Of a DNA stretch of 64,000 nucleotides, positions 22,697 through 34,324 are shown in pieces. Made by a program: the position numbers and the translations under genes. This DNA is from Ophiura sarsii (Eukaryota; Echinodermata; Ophiuroidea; Amphilepidida; Ophiuridae): NCBI GenBank assembly GCA_035610835.1, contig JAYJML010000100.1, forward strand, positions 1 to 64,000, read 5' to 3'. Position 1 is the stretch's first letter, and each line of letters begins with the position of its first letter. The notes beneath the pieces are model-generated. The model worked only from the letters and a program-made list of their open reading frames with translations, was not told where the DNA came from and did no database searches.

Positions 22697-23309
22697 AGGG
22701 TTCAACAAAAGAAAGTATACCACTTTGTTTATGTCATTTTGAATAACTTTGAATTTCTTTTTGACCAAACAGACTAGATAGGCATTTAGATGAATCTTCT
22801 AGGCATAATTTGATACCAAATTTGCCCCCTAAAAACAAAGATAAACGATGATTAGCACCATTTAAAGGAAAATATCCCATTTTCAAAAGTCGCATTTCCA
22901 ATACACAGCACGAGAAGAAAGGACCAATTGTTAACACATACATATGCCGTATTTATCCCGTACTGATCACCGCGCATATCCCTCAATGCGCGGGCTAATT
23001 CAAAATGTAAACTGATGCATGGGTGAAGGATTTGAATGTAAAGGAATGTTAATGGATGGGGAGAACATGGACAGATTAACCAAATCTTCTCGTGCTGTGT
23101 ATTGGAAATGCGACTTTTGAAAATGGGATATTTTCCTTTAAATGGTGCTAATCATGGTTTATCTTTGTTGTCAGGGGGCAAATTTGGTATCAAATTATGC
23201 CTAAAAGATTCATCTAAATGCCTCTTTAGCCTGTTTGGTCAAAAACAAATTGAAAATTACTCAAAATGACGTAAACAAAGTGGTATACTTTCTTTTGTTG
23301 AACCATTTA
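22697..23309. mobile_element. fold-back element with about 225-bp arms
   Basis: GGTTCAACAAAAGAAAGTAT through AATACACAGCACGAGAAGA is repeated in reverse at 23083-23309. A third, partial copy lies at 38205-38672. Short frames within the arms occur twice in mirror image and are not genes. Confidence 0.85.
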
Positions 23310-23515
23310 TATTTAAAAAAATTCCCATGTTAAATTAAAGTTTTGACGTCCCATTGAAACATAAATCGAGGTCAAAGATCAACTTAACATCCAAGTTGGC
23401 AAGGATGTCCACCTAGGTTGTATGCTACAGACTTCAAGGAACATTTTTGGTATATGTCTCCCTGTGCCAGCATACCGCGATCAAAAAACCCTGAAAATGG
23501 GCCTCCGCTCCCCAC

Positions 23516-25528
23516 CCATCTAAAATTATTGATCCAAAATCTGCTATTATGAAGATTGTCTTTAGATAGTCCATACCACCATCTATCATAGTATTTTCAA
23601 TATGTACAAACCACTTCCATCTGAGATTTTTACAGTTGTTCTTATAATATACTCGTTAATATAAACAGTATGCATAGCATTTAAGATTGGTTTGCATTTG
23701 CCGAAGTCTATACAAATATTTAATACAGAGTTTATTTTGGATTAAAGCAAATGGTTGCCATCCTAAATCGCCTATCAAATATTCCAGTGGGGGTATTCCT
23801 GGTGCTTTTAGAATTAATCTTGCTATTAGGTATTATATTTTATCATAATAGTAGACATGAATGCTGAAATGTGATGTTAATGTTAATATCCCAATGAATG
23901 TTTTCCCGTTTTCCCAGATTAATTTATCATTACTCTCTATCTAATGACTGATACGAGCCCGTATTAGTTTAGTAATTTTATCACAGCTCGTGATTGGTTA
24001 CATCAAGGTTTGGTTTGATCCATTATCATTTTTATGGTTTGTAAAACCAGAAGGGGATTTTGTCATCATGTCAATGTGTGTGTGTTCACTATCTATTGTG
24101 GACACTCATATGAATACACACCTTCAAACTGCGGACACACCTTGGAACTGCGGACAGTCCTCGGTTTCCTGATATGTTTAAAATATTCCAAATAGTATAA
24201 AAACTAGAGCTAAATTGTGATCATAGATCACGGATATTAGTCGAGGGCCTGTTGACCTTTGACCTGCCGATAACAGTATGCTCTTATTTGTACGGAAACT
24301 TGAGATAATTTTTGCCAATCATCAGTCATTTCTTCTCGGACAAGTAGTATTTTGAGTGTATGGAGTGAAAATTTATATTTTGACCCCTAGTGACCTTTGA
24401 CCTTAACATTATGATTGACTTTTGTTCTTGTCTTATCAATGCCCACAAAATAAAAGAAATCCGATCAAAATCGGAGCATGTCTTATATTTCCCCCCTTGT
24501 ATGGTTCAATGACCCCTGGTGACCCCGTTTGACATGTCACTTTTAGTGGAGAAGCACCCTCTATGAACATTGATCCAAGGAATCTTTTGACAAATTCTGA
24601 GTATCATCAGTCATTTTCTCTCAGACAAGTAGCATTTTGAGTGAATGGAGTAAAAAATTCCATTTTGACCCCTAGTGACCCCAAATATTTTTTGATTTTA
24701 AAAAACGAATTATTGTATATGCGTACGGTCAACAGGAACATGTTGGCCAATTCTGACGAACCTAGGTCATTCCACTAAATTGCAACGGCGTTTTAAGTGA
24801 CCCCTAGTTACCTTTTTCTTGACTTTTGACCTTAACGGTATGATTGACTTTTGTTCTTGTCTCATCAATGCCTACAAAATAAAAGAAACCCGGTCAAAAT
24901 CGGAGCATGCCTTATATTTCCCCGAGCAAAATTATTCTTTTTGGTGGTTCCCAATGTCATTTTGGTGGTTCCGGGTGTTTAAGGTAATAAGGTTCCAAGT
25001 TATCTAAGTGCTAGATATCTTGGGGTGAGGCGGCAGTGTGGTGAATTAGGGTAGGGTGAATTGACAACAATGGTTTTAATTGTTCCAAATGTTTAGGGTT
25101 TCGAGATGTTTAAGTTTAATTATTTCTCATTCACTTTTTAAAATGCATTCATGTCTGCTAAATGATAAATGTGTTACCCCCTGTTTGTTCTCATGCAATG
25201 GGGAAAATATCTATGGTTTGCCATATTACATGAAGGGGATGACTAATAGTATTCTAACACAAACAATGTAGTCACATGGATGATTTCAACAAACATCTGA
25301 TGTCAAGTTTTTGAAGACTCACAACTGTTAAAACTGTTTTATAGTGGGTATCATAAAGCCAAAATAAAAAAAGATGTTTAGTTGTTCTCCATCAACCAAC
25401 CTTAAATTTCTTAATTCTAGATTTTTTAACACTCAAAACTGGACAATAATTATATTTCTTATAATTTGTTCACACCTTCGATCATTCTAAAACATTAATC
25501 AAGGGGTATAAGAAGTAATTAACTATGG
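23516..25528. other. intergenic, with diverged direct repeats at 24320-24925
   Basis: ATGATTGACTTTTGTTCTTG...AAATCGGAGCATG occurs at 24411-24480 and 24840-24908. AGTAGTATTTTGAGTG.ATGGAGT...GACCCCTAGTGACC occurs at 24344 and 24628. Together they suggest an old ~280-415 bp tandem repeat. No gene seen. Confidence 0.6.
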
Positions 25529-25532
25529 TTAA

Positions 25533-26504
25533 GGGGGAATATATCATTGGATGGGTGTACAAATGACAAAATGAGATTTTTGACTTAAAATGTAAGCTTT
25601 CTTTTGCTTCAAATTTGATTGAAATCGGACATTCCTTCACAAAGTTACAATAAATTTTGTATGAAAGGTTGGCGAAAAAGTGGTTAATTTCTCATGTATT
25701 TCCTATATATTTGAATTCTTTTGTATTCTATTGTTTTGTCTTATGTATTATATTGTTTTCGAAATAAGCCAATTTATAGGTATCCGATTTCTGCAAATAG
25801 AATCCACATTATGGGCATCCAAGCATCCAAAATTTAAAATATGTTAAATCGTAACTATGGTATTCTTCCATTTTCAATTAGTTGCAACTAAAATGTACAA
25901 AATACCTATTAATTAATGTTAATTAACACACTTATTTTGATTAAACTTAAAATGGCGATATCTCAAAAACACATTTTCAAAGATTGGTGGACATTGCCAA
26001 CATCATATCTACAAAACTACAGGTACCTTCAAATTTGGTAAGGATGTTGCTGTCAATATTTGCTATGGGATGAACCAAAAGAATTTAATTACTGTCATGG
26101 AAACATATTTTTTTTCTGACCATGACCAAATCAATAATTATCTTTTTTATGCAAAAACATAAAATCTGATATTGACCCTACTTACATGTAGGAGTATTTA
26201 AATCTCTTTATTCTGGTTCATCCCATAGCTTTGGTATTGCAGAGTAATTTGCCTTTTATTTCATGATTCTAGCATTCATGTGTAGTTTTTTAAATATTAA
26301 GTCGGCAAGCTTTCTTGGTGCGGGATTCGGTGATCCAAGATGGCCGCAGTTACCTTAGCAACGGGTCATGTGTCCCACCATTTTGTATTTTTATAAAATT
26401 CAAATATGTTAGATGTTGAAGTATATGTGTAATATCCAATAACCATGAAACATAAAACTCAAGATATTAAAGTTTTAGTTAAATTGGCAATGATATATTC
26501 CCCC
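25533..26504. mobile_element. TTAA-flanked inverted-repeat element, 972 bp
   Basis: Ends GGGGGAATATATCATTG and its reverse complement, with TTAA immediately outside both (25529-25532 and 26505-26508). No transposase is visible inside. Confidence 0.83.
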
Positions 26505-26716
26505 TTAAGTGACACTTTATTTATTCACGGTTTGCTTTTAGTTAATAATATCCATCATTTGGCAATCCATAACAAAAATTATAAAAATTGATTTCTGCCC
26601 GACTGATCTTCTTTATAAGCATGATAAGAGAGGTGTGGGGGAGACAATCATGTTGTATTGTAAAGTAATAATGAATGTGACCATCCACCACATCGGGCTG
26701 TAGTGGTTGAAGTGTT

Positions 26717-27460
26717 TGACGTGGTTTCTTGGTCCCAGTCTGCTGGCACAGGGAGTTATATCAATAATATGTTTCTATAATACAATGTATAGTTCAGTCA
26801 GTTTCAAATTGGCGAAACTTGTTAACAGCAGCAAATTAAAGTTATATTGTGTGATCTTTCCAGGGAACGCCCTCAACATCGAAAAAAATATATAGAAAGA
26901 AGATTTTCTTGCAGATTTACATTTCTGATCATGAATCGTACATACATTCCAAGTTACAGGGCGATATGATTCTTAATTACTTCAAAATCATGGCTTTAGA
27001 GTGTAAATAAACTGTCAGGATAACACAGACAGTTTTTATTTTCACTCTAAATTCACTCTAAAACCATGATATTGAGGTAATTAGGAATCATATCGCTCTG
27101 TAACTTTGGAATGTATGTACGATTTATGATCATGATCAGAAATGTAAATCTGCAAAAAAATCTATTTTCTAAACAAAATCATGAATAGAGGGCGCTCTCT
27201 GGAAAAGATCACATAATATGCCTTTAATACAGAAGAGCGTCTCACGCAAAACGCTTATGGAGCAATATGTCACAGTTCCATTTTAGTTTGATACTTACGT
27301 ATGCCAAAATCACGCTTTATACGCTTTGATCACTCTTGCAATTTGAAACTGATGGAACTATATAGGTGGACATCCTGTGGAAGTGAAATTGACCTTTGAC
27401 TTCGATTTAGGGTCAAAGGTCACATGTATTTCAATGGGAAGTCAAAATATAAATGTAATG
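26717..27460. mobile_element. remnant related to the 21722 element, split by a TTAA element
   Basis: TCTTGGTCCCAGTCTGCTGG at 26727 and AGGTGGACATCC plus GACCTTTGACTTCGATTTAG near 27363 resemble the arms of the 21722-23515 element. AGTTTCAAATTGGCGAAACT (26800) and CAATTTGAAACTGATGG (27338) are inverted relative to one another around the nested insertion. Confidence 0.55.
26840..27223. mobile_element. TTAA-flanked palindromic element, GTGATCTTTCCAG family
   Basis: TTAA lies at 26836-26839 and 27224-27227. The arms, nearly the full half-length, include GTGTGATCTTTCCAGGGA, ATCGTACATACATTCCAAG and their reverse counterparts. A second copy starts at 45316. No ORF. Confidence 0.82.
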
Positions 27461-28304
27461 GTAAACAACTCTTGGCTATATATTGACCGTAAAGAGATCA
27501 TATTCTGAGTGTTAAAACACAAAAGTTAACTTGCCAATTGTTCACAAATTTGGCCAAAATTCCACATTTTCATTCTTTAAAACGTATTGTAACTCAATGA
27601 GAATTTATGATGTAATAAGGTTGTTATATGATTAGTAAATAGGTAGTTGGCCTAAACACGACCACCATACATACAATCTGTTCGTTTAAAATGGAATAAT
27701 TTGGGTGTCAATGCAAATTAAAATAGCGTATGCGCATTGTCGTAGATTAGGTTCAGTGACCGGTTCGTGCACAAGATTTTAACTTATAACTTCAAATGTT
27801 ATAGGTTAAGTTGTGGTATGTTATGATCTTGCAATACATTGAAATTCAGGTGTGGACTAAAAACCTTTAAGTTTATTTATAGAGCACTTGTTACTTTTAA
27901 TATCAAAATGCTCGCTTCTTATCCAAATTTGGAGATATGCTAAGCAATAGCAAATAATTTATGATTTCTTCATGAAAATGCCCTTAAAAATCACAGACCA
28001 AATCTTATACAGAATTAAGGCGTTATATACCAAATGAATATAATGTGTTATGGTTAAGTTATTATTTTCATATTTATAGTTTAAAGTATGCAGCCATGCA
28101 ACTCTGACAATAAACTAGTTAGAAACGAACTGCGTAGGGATGGTGTGTTTGCGCGCATTAAAAGAAATTGGCGTGGCACATCATGTGCGGCCTAAAGTGA
28201 AAAAATTAAATTGACTCACATTTTATATCAGCTAAGTTATGATCGTAGAAGTAGAACTTATTTAATAAATTTCATAGATGTAAAACACAATAACATTATA
28301 GAGG
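27461..28304. other. intergenic, nothing recognised
   Basis: AT-rich with no inverted-repeat termini or coding pattern found. Confidence 0.5.
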
Positions 28305-28561
28305 AATTGAGGACCCTAAATCTAAAATGGGGTTAAGTCACATTGAGAAAAATGGGGAAAACTAGGTTTCATTGTGTCCATGTGTGGACTTGACCCACTC
28401 GGGTTGTACCTCCCATGGACTCTACATAGCTTTACCACATGACTTAACTGTAACATTTGAACAGAGGGGTGCAGAGATCCTCTTTGTAGCAGAAACTGAT
28501 ACTTAACTACAATTTCACAAGATTATGACTTAACCCCCTTTTAGACCTAGGGTCCTCAATT
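28305..28561. mobile_element. small inverted-repeat element, 257 bp
   Basis: AATTGAGGACCCTAAATC and AAAATGGGGTTAAGTCA at the left are matched in reverse by TGACTTAACCCCCTTTT and GACCTAGGGTCCTCAATT at the right, giving repeats of about 37 bp. Confidence 0.78.
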
Positions 28562-30275
28562 ATATGTATTCATCGCCCATGTTCCTTACCAACTTGTATT
28601 AATACTTGTGTTGTTTATGGCTGTAATAAAGCACTGTAAAGTTGTCAAGAACATTTATCTGTTTATAGTATTTTGTAAATGATTGAGTCTAAAATAGGTA
28701 ATGTATAAGATAGCAAGTCAAATTGGGTCTACACCATTTTATCAGCTCCACCACATAGGGTAGATATGAAATCTCAATATCTAATTGTGCAAATCCATTT
28801 TTCCGGCTTGCAACTGGTATTCAGAAATATGTGAAAACGATAAGCCTTAAAACCATAATTGTTGTTTAAAATGTTTAATTGGAAAGAAACATCTTTGTTG
28901 TTGATGACACTTCACATCATTCTAATAAACACAGCAGGGTGTCGCAATTTTCGAAGAGCGTGTCTTAGGCAAGGCTTTTTTACCACAGACAGTAAATGAT
29001 TCCCCCTCCCCCGGTTCAACTGATTTTTGTTCAGAACCTCTGACAATTTGTCACATACCAGGGGTTATTCTGTGGTAAAACCACCGAAATATATGTCACC
29101 CTAAAAGATAAGTGTAAATGAATAACCAGGGGTAATATTCCACGCAAAGTTGCTTCTGGTGACACAACGTGGGGCTTACGGGTGGTAAATTTGCTCTCAG
29201 CTCCTGCTTATTTCAAGCCTGTCCTGTACTTGTCAGTATAAATCATACGTTATTAAAATTGCAATTAATATGTCATGGACATGCATGTATTTCCATTCCA
29301 GCTCATGTTGGGGGTTATTTTGGTCAATTACAGTTTTACTAGGGGTTCAGCTTTTTCCTTGTTTATATATACAGTGTACTTAATATAAATGGTTTTAAAA
29401 AAGTAAGCCCATCCCCCTACAATTTGATCCCGTTTGTTTGCCTAACTCCACACACAAATGTATGTTTTGAAAAATTGAAACGTTTATGAAAAGGAGAAAT
29501 GCTTGGCTATCCATCAAAAGTTTCCCTTTTTCAATAGCATGTTCACTTCTTCAAAAACAATCAGAAAAAGTTGCACTTTTCAAAATCTTATGCAAGAAAA
29601 ATACAGAAATGTCTCCAGTGCTGTTTAAAATTAATTTCAATCATCGGTCTTTTTTGTATTAAAAGAAAGCCTTTTTTCTTTCTTAGCTGGTCCTTATTTG
29701 AATTTAAAATAAAATGATTTTATTTCATGCATGACTTGCCAATAATAGTGTCCACCATTCACGTCAATAACATCTATGTGTTGGGAAAAGTAAACATGGT
29801 ATTGAAAGGAAAAACTTTGTGTGGGGGTGTTCCCTTTTCGTATGTTTCAATCTCTCAAGATGCCTAATTGTGTGTGGAATTTATGCACACAAACTTGTAT
29901 AGCATCTTGAAAAGAGCCACTTTTTTTGAAAACATCATTTTTTTAAAGAGATGTGGTGGAGGCAGCGCCCTCGGTTACAAAAATATGATACAATCTTTAC
30001 TGTATTACATGTGTGAACTTACACATATAAGGATTAAGAAAATCAGCCTTCTTTGTACAACAAAACATTGATCCAGAAAATGCTGATCGGGCCCGATCAG
30101 CATTTTATTTTACATGGTTAAGGGTGGTATTCCAACATATTTAAAACATTGTTTTAATCAAGTTTTGCTGTGTTTTTTTAGTAGAAACAACAATAATGGC
30201 AATTTTTAATGTTCATCTTGAATTTTGAAGTAAATTAATTAAAATTAATAAAAATCAACATGACATTGTGTCCCT
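28562..30275. other. intergenic, no gene seen
   Basis: TACCACAGA (28980) and TCTGTGGTA (29075) form a short inverted pair around 100 bp. Otherwise AT-rich and unstructured; short frames lack support. Confidence 0.5.
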
Positions 30276-30279
30276 TTAA

Positions 30280-30634
30280 AGGTAGATGACCCGATCACAT
30301 TTTATTTTCAACTTGAAGTTTTCTATTCTACATGAAAGGTCATCCTTAAAAACGTCGTGTCCCAAAATTTGAGATGCATAGCTATTATGGTTCTTATTTT
30401 AGACGCACGAGATGCTGTGAACTGTACCCATTGAGTAGTACACAAACTATATCGGTGGTAACCACCATTCGCGGTAATTCAACGCTATTTCGTCGATTTC
30501 TCTGTCATTATACCAAATTAGGCCGTCAGATTTCAGTATGATGATGAGAAAAATACGAGCTTTCATATGATATGAAAATCTCCGTATGTTTGAAATAATT
30601 ATGTGTTACGAAAATGTGATCGGGTCATCTACCT
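30280..30634. mobile_element. TTAA-flanked element, best copy of the AGGTAGATG family
   Basis: Terminal repeats AGGTAGATGACCCGATCACA are perfectly matched in reverse at the right end. TTAA lies at 30276-30279 and 30635-30638. The interior matches the copies at 22268 and 5540. No ORF. Confidence 0.87.
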
Positions 30635-31199
30635 TTAAGGAGTATTTAAAGGCTATTTTGAATCCATTTTAACATAGGGTTAAAAATTGCTGAAAATATT
30701 CTTGAAACTGCACGAAATGGTACTTTATGAACAATCTAGCGTTCAGCGTGTGTGAAAAACGGGTCAAATTTGGGGCAAGTCTCGGTATGGCGGCGATAGA
30801 CATATATGTATGCCGTGTGGGTACACAAGACTAGCAGAATTGTAATTCATTACATAGCTGTCTATATATGTGACCAGTCACGTCAAAAAGAACATGTTGT
30901 CGGCAAACACAGTTTTGAGATAGAGGCCAATATATTTGGTGAAAAATAAAGAAAATAATTGATTACATTTTGCTTCTTCAAATTATATCTTGTGATTACA
31001 AAGTCAGATTACCTTCAACATGGTATCATTTCAAAGCTTAACATGTGCTCTTTCAGGTCATACCAAAAACTCAGATTTGACACAGGCTTCCAACATGTCC
31101 ATTTTGATTTGACGGTGTCACATATGGTGAGAGCGGTCTTGTTATCCCTAATATTTTAGGGATTCAACTTCTAAGCATAAATTGTGAAAGGGCTTTAAT

Positions 31200-31325
31200 A
31201 TTAAATCATGTTTCAAAGTCAGTGCATCACCAATCTACAACAGTGTTTATTTAAATAAACCTGCAGCACACGCAGAACGCAAGTTGTCGATTGGTGATGC
31301 ACATACGCTGAAACATGATTTAATT
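31200..31325. mobile_element. short palindromic element
   Basis: TAAATCATGTTTCAAAGTC and TGCATCACCAATC at 31202-31235 are mirrored by GATTGGTGATGCA and GCTGAAACATGATTTA at 31290-31323. A fold-back of about 125 bp. Confidence 0.75.
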
Positions 31326-31395
31326 CGATCAACAACGACCATTGAATTTCCTTTCGTTAGAAGGAGTACTCTTAGCATGCAGGTATTGTTATATT

Positions 31396-31480
31396 AATGA
31401 TAGGTCAGCGGGAATGGAGAAGGTTGGATAGAATGTGACGATTCATTTTTGGACACTGGACCGAGCGGTCTAGCTTTATC
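31396..31480 (+). other. conserved block, copy 1 (possible 5' end of a gene)
   Basis: TTAATGATAGGTCAGCGGGAA, TGTGACGATTCA and CACTGGACCGAGCGGTCTAG match the block at 38903-38990 despite several differences. The GACC/GGTC hairpin is preserved in both, with loops GAGC and GAGT. Both blocks lie upstream of exon-like sequence. It could be a promoter/leader, a structured RNA or a repeat end. Confidence 0.45.
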
Positions 31481-31691
31481 GGTATTACCTATGTTTTGTG
31501 TATGCTTTACCGCGTTTAGTGAATCAGCTATAGGCCTTTAACATGTTTAATGGTGTTGGCAGTGGATTTGGATTACTATATAATTATCATGTCTTCTGAA
31601 GAATAGTCTTCATCGAAACAGCCTAAGGTTCTGGCAAGTACTATTTCAGTATCTCAATCTGCTTTTTAGAGCATTGCTTAAAAAGTCATAG

Positions 31692-32530
31692 GCAGTGTTT
31701 CAGTGATACCGGTCTCGAGTCCCTATTTTGAAGGACTCGGACTCGGACTCGGAGGTGAAGGACTTGGTCTCGGACTCGGACTCGGGCACTAGGGACTCGG
31801 GAATTGTGCCCGAGTCCTGTCCGAGTCCAGTCAATATTGGCTTATTTTGTTTGCAGTAATTAAATACTTATTTAGTCATCCAATCTTCAACGGTTTAGAA
31901 ATAATGTCATACATCATCATAAATACATCTGAACAGTTAACACTATGCTGTTGAAAATACCTTTCGATAATCATTACAAGCATTAAAACACAATTCGAGG
32001 GAACCTATAAATAATTAAAGTGATAATAATCATGTGCAATCGAAGGCTGTTTGTACGCTGTAAATGGTCTTTAGGTGTTTTTGTGTCAGTATTAATACTG
32101 TTTAAAAAATGATAACAATTTTCAAATTGATGAAAATAGGGATGACATTTTCATTGAAAAGAAATAGGTGAAACGGCAGAGGAAGGGTTGCTTTACACTA
32201 GAACGTCAACACCTTTTAACAAGTTAGTAATTTCCCGATCTGAATCAATTCTTATGCCTATAATTCAAAATGGTATCAACATTTGTCCATGTATAGGGAT
32301 GCGAAGGTTAAAAATGCATCATTATGTTGACTTCACTGATATGTTGGCCTATTATAGATAGCAAAATTAATGACATGTGATCAGAACTTAAATACATATA
32401 AGGACTCGTGACTCGGACTCGAACATGAAGGACTCGGACTCGGTCTCGGACTCGGACAGTAAAGACTCGGTCTCGGACTCGGACTCGAGAGGTAAGGACT
32501 CGGGTAGGGTGGACTCGACTACAACACTGC
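31692..32530. mobile_element. hAT-like element with subterminal GGACTCG repeats
   Basis: Begins GCAGTGTTTCAGTG and ends AACACTGC in reverse. Just inside both ends are many GACTCGGACTCGG words (31728-31830 and 32401-32518). hAT elements start CAG(T/G)G and carry subterminal transposase-binding repeats, hence the tentative class. No clear 8-bp target duplication. Confidence 0.62.
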
Positions 32531-32546
32531 AGTGTTTTAATTTACT

Positions 32547-32790
32547 TCAATAAAAAGTGGGACGAACAGAAGGAGGCTGGTGAGAAGGCTATGTCAATAG
32601 CGAACATTTTCCAGCTCAAGAAGCCTGTCCAATTCAAGTTAATCGGTAATCAGATTCATTACGAGTTTAACCTGAGACGATGGTCATAAAAGAATATCTT
32701 TCTGAGGAATTAGCGTCTGACAGTAAAGATGAGAAGAGAATCGGAAATGTGCAAGCCAGAGCTGCTAAGAAAAAAAGAAAGGGAAGCGGG
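32547..32790 (+). pseudogene. possible coding exon with an internal frameshift, unknown family
   Basis: One frame reads KKWDEQKEAGEKAMSIANIF then QLKKPVQFKLIGNQIHYEF and NLRRWS, stopping at TAA. Shifted by one base, the next frame continues KEYLSEELASDSKDEK then NVQARAAKKKRKGSG up to a donor-like GTAAGA at 32791. The composition is protein-like, with a basic stretch (KKKRKGSG) like a nuclear signal. The shift may be real decay or a sequence error. It starts just after the 31692 element, which may have interrupted its upstream part. Confidence 0.42.
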
Positions 32791-32924
32791 GTAAGACTGG
32801 TAAGCAGTTTTCATTTTAAGCGTCGAGTTTATGTAATTTACGGTTTTGTTTCTGACAACAGACTTTTATGAGGCTTTAACCCACAGAATAAGTACCGGTT
32901 TAGCCACATAGGTTTTGGCACCAG

Positions 32925-33030
32925 GGTCCTCTGACAGGTGCTTTGGATGCGGTATATCCGGGGTTGGAGACAAGATTGTATGTGTAACAACCAGTGGGAT
33001 TAGCTGGAGAGGAATATCCAGACAATACAG
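32925..33030 (+). CDS. possible exon(s) following the 32547 segment
   Basis: Two readings are possible. From acceptor CACCAG/GG at 32925, phase 0, the frame reads GPLTGALDAVYPGLETRLYV and ends at TAA 32985. From CTGACAG/GT at 32938 to the donor CAG/GTATGC at 33030, a 93-bp exon in another phase encodes CFGCGISGVGDKIVCV... The first matches the phase of the preceding exon. No homology recognised. Confidence 0.3.
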
Positions 33031-33272
33031 GTATGCGATTCTTTTACAGATTTTATTCTCAAGCTATATAGCTTTATTTATGACATGAGTTTTTGTCATT
33101 GCATTCTCTTTGCTGCTTGCTGGGCATCGCGGTAAGCTTATTTACCGCTTGTGTGCTTATTTTTGTGTATCCAAGTGTAACAGTTCCACTATATCAATTG
33201 ACCTTTATTAAGTCTCATAATACTATAGTTTCACTGTTGATGCTATCACAAATCAATATACATGTACATGTA

Positions 33273-34322
33273 CAGGGTGAGTCAAAAAGACTGCAATAGT
33301 GGAAAGAAGCCATTTTGTTTTCAAAACCAAAATGAATTTTAAAACTTTTTAAACGTTGCAAGAATGATGTATTTAATCCTAACTTTGTGCGTAAAAATGA
33401 TGTTGATTGCATTTTTCGTTTGTCTTTGGTGACCCTCTTTGCTGCACAACCAGATTTACCTGTTTGTCCACGAGCACAGTGATTTTCATTTGAAATTGCA
33501 CACATTGCATTTTCATATTTGAATATCCCGTGAACAAAAAAATGGAAAATGTCAGTTTTTTATTAACATTTAGAACATTATACGCTTTCATAGCATGAGT
33601 ATGATTATAAAGGGGCGAGGTAGCGCAGTCGGTTAGAGCGTCGTACACTGCTGCGCACCGTAGTTCTGTTAGTGGATCGTTTATGCGTGAGAGTTCAAAA
33701 CGATACACCAACACAGCCTTGTCCCCATGCCTCCTTCAGACCGTGCAGACTGAAGTTGGCATGTTCATGGCGCATCGTGCTTCGGAAGGTACGTAGAAAT
33801 GTTGGTCCCGTGTATCGGAAGAGCTATCCCCGAGCACGTTAAAAAAAAAGGTCACAGACTCCTTCGTAAAGAGTAGGGGATCATCCCGGTCTGTGTCCGT
33901 ACGCTCATGTTTGTATTCCTAGGTTCCAGGGATACCTTGTCTAGTTGCTGAAAGGCGTTGACGAGTAGTTGCATAGATGTAGATGTAGATAGAATTGATT
34001 ATGCTAACTCACATGTAAACAAGAAAGGATGCATCAAATTCCAATAACATCACAAATGAACTCAAGTTTCCAAATTTGAATGAGAGACACATTTTGCGAT
34101 TTGATGCATATTTTGGGTATCTTGTGGACAAACGTGTGAAGTGGGTGCACTGGTCAAAAGGTTCACCAAAGGCAAACAGAAAATGTAATCCACTTCATTT
34201 TTTCACACAAAGTTAGGATTAAATACATCATTCTTGCAACGTTTAAAAAGTTTTAAAATTCATTATGGTTTTGAAAACATAATGGCTTCTTTCCACTATT
34301 GCAGTCTTTTTGACTCACCCTG
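33273..34322. mobile_element. mariner-like fold-back element with TA flanks, carrying a SINE
   Basis: Starts CAGGGTGAGTCAAAAAGA and ends with its reverse complement. TA lies outside both ends (33271-33272 and 34323-34324). The first 120 bp are nearly perfect inverted repeats and weaker similarity extends to about 270 bp. The element at 42318 has the same termini but different arms. Confidence 0.85.
33609..33995 (+). mobile_element. tRNA-derived SINE inserted in the mariner-like element
   Basis: A tRNA-like head with A box TAGCGCAGTCGGTTAGAGCG and a weak B box GAGAGTTCAAAAC. The body runs to a GATGTA repeat tail (33973-33990). TGATTAT flanks it at 33602-33608 and 33996-34002, a 7-bp target duplication. 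Not a functional tRNA gene. Confidence 0.8.
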
Positions 34323-34324
34323 TA

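Larger units (their letters stand above)
21722..23515. mobile_element. 1.8-kb inverted-repeat element containing two nested elements
   Basis: The left arm has TGTTCCTTGATGTCTGTAG then AACCTAGGTGGACATCCTTG and CCAACTTGGATGTTAAGTTGA. The right arm repeats all of these in reverse near 23375-23450. The interior carries a TTAA element (22268-22612) and a fold-back (22697-23309). Partial relatives lie around 26717-26760 and 27360-27450. Confidence 0.75.

Noticed and set aside
22734..22943. 69-residue minus-strand protein, echoed at 38532
   Set aside because: Lies in the arm of a fold-back element present in several copies; the frame is not maintained between the arms.
33609..33700. tRNA gene
   Set aside because: Has A- and B-box-like words but no paired acceptor stem, and sits in a target-duplicated SINE.
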